Below are positions 1 to 11,037 of a stretch of 64,000 nt of DNA, piece by piece. The translations under genes were made by a program, and so were the position numbers. Source of the stretch: Dryocosmus kuriphilus. Lineage: Eukaryota; Arthropoda; Insecta; Hymenoptera; Cynipidae. Numbering within the stretch: the first letter of the stretch is position 1; every line of letters begins with the position of its first letter. Location: contig CM076193.1 in assembly GCA_038277395.1 (NCBI GenBank), positions 147,301,813 through 147,365,812 on the forward strand, written 5' to 3'. The notes beneath the pieces were generated by a model. It ran no database searches, was not told where the DNA came from, and saw nothing but the letters and a program-made list of their open reading frames with translations.

Positions 1-616
1 CAAGAAATACTTCAGGTAAATATTTACCCTTTAGATTTTATTAAAAGTATTATTAAAGAACGTATTCATGAAACGTACAATACCTTCTCTATTAATAATA
101 AAAAAAGTAAATGGCTAGCTTCTCTCAACAAAAATGATATAAGAATCACTCTTCCATATATTCAAAATTTGTCTGAAAAACTTCGAATGTCTTTAAAAAA
201 ATTCAACATAAATGTTTATTTTAAAAACAACCATAGCTTAAATAATTTTGTTTATAAAAATAAAGATTTCGATAAGGTTGAAGATCTATCTGGAGTTGTA
301 TATTTAATTAAATGTCATCAATGCAATAAAGCATATATTGGTGAAACTGTTCGCCGTCTAAAAACTCGAACTTCAGGACATAAAAGAGATTGTATTTTGG
401 GTAATTTAAACACAGGTTTATCACAACATTCATGGCACTTCGGACACTATTTTGATTTCGATTACAAAAAATATTAAAATTTTATCTAGAGAAAATAATA
501 TTCACAAAAGACGAATTTTAGAATCTATTTTTATCAATAAATTTTCTAAAATATCTATTAATTTAAAAACTGAAACTATGAACATCAATAGCATTTATAA
601 TTGTATCTTACATTAA
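1..616 (+). pseudogene. PLE-A: C-terminal end of a Penelope-like RT with GIY-YIG endonuclease
   Basis: The frame is open from base 1 to 477, so the gene enters from outside the window. A GIY-YIG endonuclease module lies around 292-400: a VVYLIKC strand, a CHQC zinc-type pair, then YIGET and a downstream Arg/His stretch (TSGHKRDC). This order is typical of the C-terminus of Penelope-like retroelement proteins, where the nuclease nicks target DNA for priming. After 477 the reading continues in another frame (ITKN, KILSREN, to TAA at 616), so one indel in an A-run near 468 breaks the end. The RT core is not in the window. It is followed by the element's repeat (979-1271). The family call is firm; the copy is dead. 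Confidence 0.85.
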
Positions 617-978
617 ACACAAAATAATTTTTCATTTTGCTTTTTTTCAAACTACTTGGACTTTGGCGCGCTCATTCTCATTTGAGGTTTAAACCATCGA
701 CAAGCATCTCTATTGTAAACTCAGTTTTCGCTTCAGTATGTCGTTTGTCCTCTGTCGATTCACGTCATTCTCCACAACAACTCTTTCAAAAATGTGAGTT
801 TCACTAAAAATGATTCAGAGCCATTGTTTTGCTCTGAATTAAAACAACTAAAAGATTTTTTCTTAATCAGTGATTTTTTGTCATTTATATATCAGTTGAG
901 TTTTAATACGACTACTCTTTGTACATCGATATGTTTCTCGAGTTATTTGAGGTTAAATCCTCATTCTTTCAATTTTTG

Positions 979-1271
979 CAACAAACAATGTTTTAATATC
1001 TTCAGGAATGTTTATAAAGTTTTTTCCAAATTCTGTGTCCATTTTTTTCTTCGATTATCACTACGAATTTTTTTCCTTTTATTCTTTTGTAGATATTATT
1101 AATCTTTTAAATCTTCCTGATGATGATCCGCAATGTGTGTCGAAACGTTGAAGAAATTTGTCAAGGACCTTTTTGACTATTAAATTGGATTTTTTTCATC
1201 ATATTTTCGTTTGATTTTTTCTACATTCTACAATAAATTGGCAGAAAGACCGACGAAATTTTACTTACAAT
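979..1271 (+). repeat. PLE-A pseudo-LTR, copy 1
   Basis: This 293-base segment recurs in direct orientation at 3471-3763 with only scattered substitutions. It lies downstream of the PLE-A coding end and contains a hammerhead-like motif, as expected of the pLTRs of Penelope-like elements. Both copies end at the same point, just after an AATTTTACTTACAA segment. Confidence 0.75.
1117..1163 (+). ncRNA. hammerhead-ribozyme-like motif in PLE-A pLTR copy 1
   Basis: CTGATGA (1117-1123) and CGAAACG (1141-1147) bracket a short imperfect stem. Two wobble pairs here are Watson-Crick pairs in the second copy (3610-3639), so pairing is kept although the bases differ. A GTC triplet follows near 1160. Hammerheads in PLE pLTRs are known; self-cleavage of this one is inferred. 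Confidence 0.6.
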
Positions 1272-2720
1272 ATAGTATCTGTCATGAAAAAAACAGTAAT
1301 TGACATATGCTCCTGCAGTAGTGGCCAACCAATAATAATTAATATCTACCGACAAATATGGAAAAAACTGTCGATTACCTTAATTGTTGATAATAATTTT
1401 AGTCAAATATACGTGTAATCTTGTAAAACTTCTTAAAATCTTCCAAAGTCCTTTCAGATTTGTTGAAATCTTCAGAAGTCTCTTGAAATACTTTAAAATC
1501 TTTAAAACTCTTTCTCAAAATATTTTTGGATTCTCTTGAAATTTACAAATTTTTAAACTCACTCTGATCCAATATATCTCTTGAAACTATTTCTACACCC
1601 TGTAAATTCCGGGAAATCATTTAGAATCTCATGAAAACTTTTGAAAAAACATAAAATCTCTTAAAATTATTTACAATATTATTTCATAATTCTATAAAAT
1701 TCTTAAAAAATCGCGAAATAGAAACCACGCCTAGACGAACTGAACTTAGGAGCAGACAGGCATTATTCATAAACTATTATAACGCGCTACGCGCGCTTTT
1801 ATTGACACATTTTATTTTAATACAGCAAAATTATTCGCGCGCGATGCGCGCGTGTAGTTTCTCGAGTTTTTTGGACAAAACGATTTTTAGTGCAAATTCA
1901 TAATCAGTATTATATCTCGAAATCGTTACAAAATTGTTAACATCCATTGAGACGCCTAGAATTTATAGCAAATATATTTTTTAATTCAGTACAATCTCAT
2001 TAAATCTCTTCAAATTGTTTTATACATTATTGTAAAACTTCTTGAAATCTCTAAAAATCTTTTTTAATTTGGTTGAAATCTGTAGAAATCGCTTGGAGTA
2101 CTTTAAAATCTTCTTTCTCAAAACATTTTTTGAATCTTTAAAAATTTCAAAAAAATTTAAACTCACTCATATCCAATAACATCTCTCGAAATTTTTTGTA
2201 AACCCCGGAAATTCTTGGAAATCATTTTATATTCTCTTGAAACCTTTTGAAATTGCACACAATTCTCTAAAAGTCACTTAAAATCGCTTGAATCCTTTAA
2301 CTTTTCTTCATTCTTTTGACAGCCCTTCAAAGTCTTAAAAATTAAATAAAATCTCTTTCTAAAATCGTTCAAAATCCCTTGAAATACTGTAAATATAAAT
2401 TTGTTTAAACTCTCCTTCAAATTCAATGCAACCTATTGATTTTCTTTTTTAATATCTTAAAATTCGTTAAAATACATTGAAATCTTTTGAAACTCCTTTA
2501 AAAAATTTATAGGCGCAATTTTAAGGGATTCCAAAGATTTCAACAGATTTTGATTGATTTTAAGGGATTTTTAAGATTGAAATTTTACATTTTTAGCGGG
2601 TTTTAGAAATTTTAAAGTACTTTGTCGAATTTTATGTGATTTAGAAGAATTTTAAAGTTTGTGTAGCACAATTTAGAGGGATTTCAGGTGCTCGAAAGGA
2701 TTTCAAAGTTTTTATTCTGG
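1272..2720. other. AT-rich low-complexity stretch without genes
   Basis: About 1.4 kb of degenerate AAATCTCTTGAAA-type sequence, which turns into its complement (GATTTTAAGAGATTTC) after about 2510, giving a loose mirror character. No coding signal was seen. At 1783-1796 and 1836-1852 two CG-rich blocks (CGCGCTACGCGCGC and a CGCGCG/GATGCGCG block) form an inverted pair that stands out sharply. Confidence 0.6.
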
Positions 2721-3473
2721 AATTTTAAGAGATTTCAAGAAATCTCTATGATTTTTCAATGATTCTCTGACATTTTTAGCAATGTAGAAGATTTTAAGCG
2801 AGGTAAGAAATTTTTAAGTTTGTATGAGAATTTAGGGGATTCTAAGAGATTTCAAGAACTGTTCAAGTTTTTTTTGGAATTTAAAGGATTTGTAAGTTTA
2901 TCCGGGAACTTGATAAGTTCAAAGAGATTTTAAAGAATTTTAACGAATTTAAATCAATCTTCATGATTTTAAAACAAATGGACTGAAATCTTGAAGAATT
3001 TTAAAGAACTTAAGAAATTTTATAGAAGCTTAAAGTAGTTTTAAGACATTTCAAAGCTTTTTCTTGAATTTTAAGAGATTTCAAGAAATCTCTATGATTT
3101 TTTAAAGATTCTCTGGAATTTTTAGAAATGTAAAAGGTTTTAAGCGAGGATAAGAAATTTTTAAGTTTGCCCGAGAATTTAGGGGATTTTAAGAAGTTTC
3201 AAGAATTGTTCAAGTTTTTTTTGGATTTTAAGGGATTTTTAAGTTTGGTCGGGTACTTGATAAGTTCAAAGAGATTTTAAGGCATTTTAACGAATCTAAA
3301 GAAATCTTTATGATTTTAAACAAATTTCCTAAAATTTTGAAGAATTTTAAAGAACTTAAGAAATTTTATAGAAGCTTAAAGTAGTTTTAAGACATTTCAA
3401 AGTTTTTTCTTGAATTTTAAGAGATTTCAAGAAATCTTTATGATTTTTTAAAGATTCTCTGGCATTTTTAGCA
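2721..3473. repeat. 346-bp tandem repeat, about 2.2 units
   Basis: A segment beginning AATTTTAAGAGATTTCAAG starts at 2721, again at 3067 and again at 3413, so the period is exactly 346 bases twice. The third unit stops after about 60 bases, where the second PLE-A pLTR begins. The units contain GATTTTAAG sub-motifs but no open frame. Confidence 0.8.
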
Positions 3474-3763
3474 ACAAACAATGTTTTAGTATCTTCAGGT
3501 ATGTTTATAAAGCTTTTTCCAAATTCTGTATCCATTTTTTTCTTCGATTATCACTACGAATTTTTTTCCTTTTATTCTTTTGTAGATATTATTAATCTTT
3601 TAAATCTTCCTGATGATGACCCACAATGTGTGTCGAAACGTTGAAGAAATTTGTCAAGGACCTTTTTGACTATTAAATTGGATTTTTTTCATCATATCTT
3701 CGTTTGATTTTTTCTACATTCTACAATAAATTGGCTGAAAGACCGACGAAATTTTACTTACAA
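3471..3763 (+). repeat. PLE-A pseudo-LTR, copy 2
   Basis: Direct repeat of 979-1271, including the hammerhead-like motif. It joins the truncated third unit of the 346-bp array at its left edge. The two copies with repeat DNA between them could be two PLE ends or a repeat captured between pLTRs. Confidence 0.75.
3610..3656 (+). ncRNA. hammerhead-ribozyme-like motif in PLE-A pLTR copy 2
   Basis: CTGATGA at 3610-3616, then a stem pairing GAC with GTC and CAC with GTG around an AAT loop (one C/U mismatch), then GAAAC at 3635-3639. It is better paired than copy 1. Family knowledge plus inference. Confidence 0.6.
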
Positions 3764-4235
3764 TTTTTAGATATACACAGCCGGCATAAGGATATTAGTA
3801 TTTATTTCAATACTGTTCAATAGATACTGTATTTTTCGATAAAAATATTTTCGATGAAAAATGTGTTCATTTAGACGCATCTAAACTATACTTAATCGAC
3901 GTTTGCTCAAAGAACCACTTAAGTCGACTTAGGTCGTTTTTCGTATTCTCACGTTAGTACGTCGCTACTATCCCAATAAGTATACCTGTCAAGTTTTGTA
4001 GTGTTCTGTGCTTTTTTGATCTTTTTATGAGTGATTGAAACTGCGCGCCTAGCCGATTATCGTCTGCAAATTCGCACGTTCGCACGGAGACTCGCGCCTC
4101 GAATCACAACTCCCGCGCTTCAGTCAGCTTTCACTGTTGAGAGTCGATTAGGCGTAGAATGTTTGTGTAATTTGTTTACCAAAAACGGATACATCTACAA
4201 TCTCAACAACTACATCGACATCCACTAGTACTGAC

Positions 4236-5338
4236 GGTTTGAAAAGAAATTCGCGAAAACAAAAGTGGGAAGGCAATAGAAGAAAGATCAGGCGGGACCG
4301 CGGGAGAGGTTATGTGGCCGCCGACGGCAGTGAAGTTCCTCTCAAACGTTTAAAACAAATCTCACATTGCTGCAATGATAATTGTTACTCAAAATTTGAT
4401 AGAGAAGTTCAAAAAGAATTTTTCCATAAGTATTATTTGATGGGAAATAAAGAAAAGCAAGATACCTATTTGATGAGCTGTGTTCGACGACAGCCGATTA
4501 AGCAAGTCAAAGCTCACAATGTCAAAACTAAAAACAGAGAATTTTCTTGGGAATATTTTTTACAAATTAATGGGCAGGATACAAAAATTTTTAAGAAGTT
4601 TTTAGTAAATTTATACTAGATTACTGATAACAGAATGAGAACTGTACTTCAATTTTGCAAAGCAGGTATATTCTTATAATTTTTATTTTCTTTTTAAAAA
4701 TTTCGATTTATTCTGTACAAAAATGTAATGGCAGTGTTATTAATTGTAGGTGCTTTACATGCTACTGAAAATCGTGGTAAACTACCGAATCCTAAAAAAG
4801 TGTCAGATGCAGTATGGAAACTAGTAAAAGAGCATTGGTCATCAATCTAGCATAAAAAATCTCACTACAGTGGAAAGAAAACTGAAAGAAAATTTTTCGT
4901 GAACCCTGAATTAACGGTGAAAAAGTTACACTTGCTATTTTTAGATTTTTATACAGAAAAAACTGGACTTGATTCAGATCTGAAGTATAAGTGCTATCAT
5001 AAATATTTTCAAGTTCATAGTGAGTATTCCATTCGGCAACGAAAAACTGATGTCTGCGACTTTTGCACTGAATGCACTGTGAAACACGCGGCCAATTCAC
5101 ACGACCCGTGCGCTGAAGCTTATCGAATTGACAAGCTGGACTACGAAGAGCATTCGAAACAGAAACAACAGTATGAATCTGAAATTTCAAAAGAAGAAGA
5201 CAATAAAACGTTAGTTTTGGAATTTGATTACGCTCAAAATTTGACTCTTCCAAAGTTAAACGTAAACTCGCAGTATTATAGAAGACAACTCAATATTTTT
5301 GTCTTCAATTTACATTGTTACAATTACATTTGGAAAAG
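4236..5338 (+). pseudogene. uncharacterised transposon protein, N-terminal two thirds, intron-containing
   Basis: The open frame from about 4239 encodes a basic start, a RGYVAADGSEVP motif and a Cys pair (CCNDNC). It hits TAG at 4617-4619 but continues in frame (ITDNRMRTVLQFCKA). A clean intron follows, with donor AG|GTATAT at 4666 and acceptor TTGTAG ending at 4749. The next exon reads GALHATENRGK, HYSGKKTERK, PELTVKKL, CDFCTEC and FYRRQ-like YRRQLNIFVF, in the order I know for this insect family. A second in-frame TAG lies at 4848-4850. Coding stops at the LINE boundary near 5340. Upstream, a Thr/Ser-rich stretch reads in the same frame, so the true start is uncertain. Biochemical function is unknown; transposase is inferred from the TIR context. 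Confidence 0.65.
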
Positions 5339-5450
5339 ATAGTAAAAAACAAGAATTCGGGGGAATGGGGGAGAGGGGAGAGGAAGAGTGGAAAATAAGA
5401 GATATTATGGAAGGCGAAAAGAAGAGAAGTGAAAAAAAAAGGAATGGAAG

Positions 5451-8400
5451 ATATGCTATTGGAATATAGCAGGTTTGGAAAGAAAGGATAATGCATTTTT
5501 GAGAAATTTAAAACAGTTGGAAGTAGTAGTAATGACGGAAACGTGGTTAGATGAAAAAAGATTGGAGAGGGTAAAGGGAAGATTGCCAAAGGGTTACGTA
5601 TGGAAGATACAAAATGCAAAGAAGAAGAATAAAAAAGGAACAGCAATGGGAGGAATGGCGATGGGAGTGAAAAAAGGTTTTATGACAGAAATAAGAGACA
5701 CGGAGGAGAGGAAAGAAGAAAAAGAAGGAGTAATAATGCAGGATGTGAAGTGGGGAAACGAGAGGTGGAAGATAGTAGGGGTATATATAAACGGGGATAT
5801 GCAGGAAAAATGGGGAAAGATAAAAGAATTAATAGAAGAAAATGAAGAAGAGGTAAGGCTTATAATTGGAGGAGATTTTAATGCAAGAACAGGAGAAAGA
5901 GGTGGTAGGGAATGGGGGGAAGAGAGAGGAAGGAAATCAAAGGACAAGACATTGAACGGGGAAGGAAGGAAAATGCTAAAGGGATTAGAAGAGATAGGAT
6001 GGTTTATCTTAAACGGAAATATATAGGGGGATGAGGAAGGGGAATATACAAAACCAGGAGAAAAAAAAGGGAACGGTGATTGATTACGTAATAGTGGACG
6101 AGGAGGTAAGAGAATTCGTTAAGAAACTAGAGGTAGGGGAATATATGGAGTCAGATCATTTCCCAGTGATTGTGACAGTAGAGGGAGAAAAAGGAAGTGA
6201 AAATGAGAACAAAAAAGAAACAAAGTTAAAACGAACCAACAGAGGGGATTGGTCAATGGAAGGAAAGGAACAATTCAGGGAAAGGATAAAGAATATGGAA
6301 ATGGGTGAGGATAATGTAAACGAAGAAATGGAAATAATGATAGGAAAGATAAAAAGAGTATTAGAGGGAACAAGTAAAGAGGAAAGGAGGAAAGAAGGAG
6401 GAAGAAATGGATGGGATGAGGAATGTAAAGAGCAGAAGAGGGAAGTGAGAAGGGAATTAAGAAAGTGGAGAAGGGAAAAAGTAGTGGAGAGGAATACAGG
6501 AGGAAAAAAAAAGAGTACACGGAGTTGGGTGATAGAAAAAAGGAGGAGGAAAATAAAAGATTCGAAGACGAAGTAGAGAAGGCTAGGACGGAGGAAGAGG
6601 TTTGGAAGGTAGTAAATAAAGAAAGGAAAATAAGAAAAAGAGTAAACCAGAATATTGAAATGGAAGAGTGGAAAAAATATTTTATGGAATTGCTGGGAGG
6701 GGGTAGAGAAGAAGATTAGGAAAGGAGGAAAAGAAGGAAGGGAAAGAGATGAGGAAGAGGACATAACGAGGGAGGAAATAAGCAAGGTGATAGAAGTAAT
6801 GAAGGATGTTAAGGCACCTGGAGTAGATGAGATTCCAAATGAAGTCTGGAAATATGGGGGAGAAGAGCTAAAAGAGTGGGTATGGTTAATGTGCAATAGA
6901 GTATGGAGAGGAGAAGGATGGCCGGAGTTATGGAAAGAAGGGATAGTAGTGCCGATAGTGAAAAAAGGTAAAAGGGAGAGAAGGTGAAAGATTATAGAGG
7001 AGTGACATTAATGCCGACGCTGTATAAGTTATATGTTATGGTTCTATCGGAAAGGTTAAAGAAAGAGGTAGAGGAAAAGAGATAGTGCCACCGAATCAGA
7101 CAGGATTTAGGAAAGGAATACGGGTGATGGATAACGTTTATGTTCTGAATTATCTGGTGAATAAAAGGATTAAACGAGAGAAAGGAGGAATGATAGTAAT
7201 GTTCGTGGACCTGAAGGCAGCGTTTGACTCACTGGATCGAGAAGAAATAGAAAAGGTTATGGTGAAAAAGGGGTTAAGAAAGAGAGTATCAGAAAGTTTT
7301 AGAGAGACAAAAAGCAGGGTAAAGATAGCAGAGCAGGTGGGAGATAATTTATCGTTGACAAGAGGAGTGAGACAAGGGTGCCCACTGAGCCCGCTGCTAT
7401 TTAATATATTAATCTCAGACTTGGAAGAACAAATGAGGAAAAAAGTTTGGGGAGCAGTTAGGATGGGGAGTGAAGGGATTTATACACTGGCATATGCGGA
7501 CGATTTGGTGGTGATGACAGAGGACGAAGAAGGGATGGCAGGATTATTTGCAGGATTGGAAAAATATCTGGATAGGAAAAAGTTGAAGCTAAATGAAGGA
7601 AAGACAAAGATAATGAGGTTTAGAAAAGGAGGGGGAAGGAAAAAAGTATGAAGTGGGAGGTGGAAGGGAATAAAGATAGATGAGGTAAAGGAGTTTAAAT
7701 ATTTGGGATATACAGTACAGAATAATGGAGATCATAGAGCGCATTTGAGAGAAAGGATAAAGAAAGCGGTAGGGATAATGAAACAAATATGGGGCATAGG
7801 GAAAAGAAGATTCGAGAAAGATTGGGAAAGAAGAATGTGGCTATTTGATACACTAGTATGGCCGGTATTAGGGTATGGAGCAGAGACATGGTGATGGAAG
7901 GAAAGGAAGGAGATTGAAAGGTTACAAGAGAGGTATATACGATGGACGCTAAGGGTAGACTGGAGAACGCCTGGATATATGGTGAGAGAAGAAGCGCAAA
8001 GGGAGAAATGAGGTATTAAAGCAGTGAAAAGGGCATGGAAATTTGAGGAGAAGTTGAGAGATGGAAGGGGTAGGGAGTTGGCAAGAAAGTGTTTGAGGGA
8101 AGTCGAGGGGAGTAGAGGGTGGAGAATGGAATTGTCGAGATGGGAAGAAGAAAGAAAGAAGTTTCTTAGAGATAGAAGTATAAGAGAGGGGTCAGAAGTA
8201 AACTTTGAAGAAGTGTAGAGAAAGGATAGGGAAAGACAGTTAATAGAAAGATGAGAGATGATTGAGAGATCGAATTATAATAAATGGTATAAGATGATAA
8301 AACAGGAAGGATTACCAAAGTATTTAAGAAAGGGGTGGGGGGAGAAAAGATGGATAAGAATAGCAAGATTTGGATTGGGTAGCGAAGTAAGGGAAGGGAT

Positions 8401-8608
8401 GTACTGGGAAAAATAGGAGAACAGAGAATGTAGATTATGCAAATGGGAAGAGGAAACATGGGAGCATGTATGTGATGGATGTAGAAGAGGAAATGTAGAT
8501 AAAGGAAGCTGGCAGGAAAATGTGGGTAAGATTTTAGGGGAGGAAGGTATGGGGGAAGAATGGATGAAGGAATTGGAAGGGGCTAGAGGAATGAGTGAGG
8601 AGAAGTGA
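5451..8608 (+). pseudogene. LINE ORF2: endonuclease - reverse transcriptase - zinc knuckle
   Basis: Translation starts in the endonuclease with CYWNIAGL, then TETWL, a GGDFNARTG catalytic block (about 5866-5895) and SDHFPV (about 6153). The RT follows: DVKAPGVDEIPNEVW, QTGFRKG, the A motif VDLKAAFDSLD (about 7206), RQGCPLSPLLFN and the catalytic YADD near 7492. After the palm come YLGYTVQNNG and GYGAETW. The C-terminus carries CRLC-x9-H-x3-C-x2-C (about 8430-8480), a common LINE nucleic-acid-binding motif. Lesions include TAG at 6024-6026, a frame change in an A-run near 6065, breaks near 6540, 6985 and 7650, TGA at 7892 and 8009, TAG near 8217 and TAG near 8416. It cannot make protein now. 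In life it would nick DNA and copy its RNA by target-primed reverse transcription. Confidence 0.88.
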
Positions 8609-8835
8609 AAGTGTAGGGAACGGAAAGCACATAGAAAGGTATAAATTGTAATTAGATATAAGAATAGTATAAGCAATTAAGATAAGGTTAAGAAATGGAA
8701 CGCACAGTCGCTCGAGGTAGAAGACAATACATAGAGGTAAGATAGGGTAAGGTAAAAATAATGTAAATAATAAATGTAAGAAAATATAGTCATAGATAGA
8801 TATATAGCAAAAGATATATGTTTGAAACGGAGGCA

Positions 8836-8859
8836 TGTAAACCCTTAGGGGACACATTA
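8836..8859 (+). repeat. LINE 3' tail shared with the SINE
   Basis: A 24-base segment, TGTAAACCCT followed by a two-base difference and GGGACACATTA, is found at the very end of this LINE and at 32788-32811 at the end of a tRNA-derived SINE. LINE/SINE pairs that share the 3' recognition sequence are a known arrangement. Confidence 0.75.
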
Positions 8860-8893
8860 TGAATAAAGAAGAACTAGTTTTAGCAAAGAAAAT

Positions 8894-9072
8894 TTGAGTA
8901 TTAGCAAGTTGCCTTTAGTCGGTATAAATGAGGCAAAAAAAAAGATTTGTTGCCCTTATTGCGTTTTATTAAGCCAGGTAACAAACAATTCTATCATGAT
9001 ACAATCGAAGCTTGCAAAAATGCAAGCAACGAAAGATCAGATGATGCCGAATCTAATGGTGATAGTGAATAA
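8894..9072 (+). pseudogene. C-terminal end of the uncharacterised transposon protein
   Basis: Directly after the LINE the coding of the interrupted transposon resumes: SISKLPLVGINEAKKK, then, after a one-base slip in an A-run near 8940, DLLPLLRFIKPGNKQFYHDT and an acidic tail ending NGDSE-stop at 9070-9072. The LPL...K/K-DLL...FY pattern is what I know as the end of the same insect transposon family as 4236-5338. The two halves therefore belong together and date the LINE as the later insertion. Confidence 0.6.
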
Positions 9073-9616
9073 ACGTAATTTTTTCATGACAAATTATTTG
9101 TACTATTATTCTACAATTATAAAAAGTAATAAAAATATTATATTTTATCGCATTCTTATATTACTACTGTAATTCCTAAGTGCCGAATAAATTTCTAGGA
9201 TGTACTTTATTTTGTTTCGTTTACAGCTACATGCGACTCCTCAAAAATAAATTTAGTGCTTTTTTATTAAACAAATTAAACAATAATGATGTTATATATG
9301 ATTTGCGTCAAAAGTTTTTATAAATAAATTTTTAAATGTTTTTGTGGTAAAAAAAAACATTTTTGGGTAGTTCGCCGGAAAAACAACCTAAGTCATTTTG
9401 CATAAACCATCGCTTTCAATATTGTTAAAATATATTTTTTGAAGATTTTATAGTCTTAAACTATTATTTAATAGTGTCTTTTTGAAAAAAATCCAAGTTA
9501 GTAAATCAATTAATATTTAGTGATTAGGAATATAAGTTCAAACTTTTAAATCGCTTTTTCTCGAAACGACCAATTTTGAGTTAGGTGGTTCTTTGAGCGA
9601 ACGGCTCGTATAGTTT

Positions 9617-10370
9617 CAGAAATATCAATTTTCTGGGAATCGATGAAGCTTATTTACAATATCGAATATTCGATACGTGATTTTATATTTACATTTGCCT
9701 GCAGAAGTGCCCCTTAACATGAGAACTTCTGTACTGATTACCCTATTTGCTTTTAAAGGGGTCACTAGATGATTTATTCATTACAAATGTGAATTGCAAT
9801 CAGAAAATGAACTCATCGTTAAATTGGAGAATATTAGTTGGAACCATTATGAGAATCAAATATTTGAGAATGTTGTGGGAAATAATTTTGAATAATTAGC
9901 TGCTGTTTGTGTCGCTTTTCAAGAGTATTCCAATGAATTTGTCATGCGTGTGCTCGAGTGAATAAATAATAAAGATAGCAACTGGATAAGTAAGAAATAT
10001 TATATATATTTTTTAATAGTAAAAAATATTTAACCAAAGATCGAGGATCTTTACTAAAAGGTAAAAATTATATAATGCAAATTTAGTTTATGCTTCAGTT
10101 AACTTGAAATATTTCATTAAGAGAATATTTTTAAAGTGAATTGACCTAGAAAGTGTCACTTTAATATCGTTCGACGAATTTTTCAACAAGAAGTGCAGAT
10201 TGCATGTCAAGTTTTATAACCTTGCCATAAGGTTCCAGGAGCTCCATTGCACGAGAATTTTACTTCCAGATTAGATTGGCTATGACGAGAACCTTTTTCA
10301 CTAAAAAAAATTATTTTTTTATTCATCACAAGCGCACCCAAATTTTTTGAAAGTATGGTTTTACTAATAA
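9617..10370. other. intergenic or intronic AT-rich DNA, nothing recognised
   Basis: No open frame, repeat array or terminal repeat was recognised in these 750 bases, apart from ordinary A/T homopolymer runs. Confidence 0.5.
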
Positions 10371-10972
10371 GCATTCATTTAAGTTATGTATTTATTTATG
10401 TCTTTCATTTATTATATCGTAGAAATTTAGTTTTTAAAATCAGGATAAGCGTTTCACAAATTTTTTGAAAATAATAATTTTAATTCTAAAGCATTAATTT
10501 ATGTCCTTCATTTATTCATCCATTTATATATGTCATTCATTACATCGTAAAAATTAATTTTCAAAATGGGCACGAGCGCCTCCCAAAGTTCTTGGAAATA
10601 TTTTTCATTAGTAAGCATTTATTTACGTTAGTCATTTATTTATTTCTCTTATTTATTTATGTCATTCATTCGTTACGTTGTAAAAAAAAATAATTTTTAA
10701 AATCAGCACGAGTGCTTCTCAAATTTCTTGAAAATATTTTACATGAGAAAGCATTTATTTACCTATGTTATTCACTCATTTATTTATGTAATTCATTCAT
10801 TAATGTTACCCCTTATCATTAAAAAAGTTTCAGTCATTGATTGATTAATGTTATTCATTCGTTAATTTATTCACTTATACTATTCATTAATTTATTTATG
10901 TCATTCAATCATTCATTTATTTATGTCATTCATTCATTTATTTATGTCAATCATTCATTTACTTACGGTTAG
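10371..10972. repeat. degenerate ATTC/ATTT tetranucleotide array
   Basis: About 600 bases built from ATTCATTTATTTATGTC-like words with many substitutions. A longer unit (CAGCACGAGTGCTTCTCAAA and relatives) recurs near 10444, 10569 and 10703, so the array has a higher-order period of about 130 bases. Confidence 0.75.
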
Positions 10973-11037
10973 AAATACATACATACAAAATTTAGAAACA
11001 AAAAAGCTGATTCTTACCTCTAAATTTTCTAATACAT

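Larger units (their letters stand above)
5343..8880 (+). mobile_element. non-LTR retrotransposon (LINE) inserted into the 3881-9616 transposon
   Basis: Apurinic-type endonuclease, reverse transcriptase and a C-terminal CCHC motif occur in order on the plus strand, followed by a roughly 270-base 3' UTR without a long poly-A. The strand is extremely purine-rich, so the complement gives long spurious Leu/Ser/Phe/Pro frames. No ORF1 is present and the left end joins host coding sequence near 5343, so it is probably 5'-truncated. The last bases of the 3' UTR (8836-8859) match the tail of the SINE at 32669-32825. I cannot name the clade with confidence. Confidence 0.88.
3881..9616 (+). mobile_element. 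DNA transposon of an unassigned insect family, split by a LINE
   Basis: Inverted termini are visible. The left end around 3881-3935 (CTAAACTATAC, then GCTCAAAGAACCAC) matches the reverse complement of 9560-9616 (GTGGTTCTTTGAGC, then GTATAGTTT), with GGTCGTTT conserved further in on both sides. The TIRs are about 55 bases and imperfect. Between them lie the two halves of one protein gene, separated by a 3.5-kb LINE. Without the LINE the element would be about 2.2 kb. No target duplication could be seen. The protein family is widespread in insect genomes as uncharacterised transposon proteins; I cannot assign it to a named superfamily. Confidence 0.7.

Noticed and set aside
4031..4228. Small ORF upstream of the unassigned transposon gene
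   Set aside because: The transposon frame (Thr/Ser-rich) reads through the same bases in another frame and continues into the gene.
5594..8857. Long minus-strand frames rich in Leu, Ser, Phe and Pro
   Set aside because: They are the complement of the purine-biased LINE ORF2; the plus strand shows RT and endonuclease motifs.
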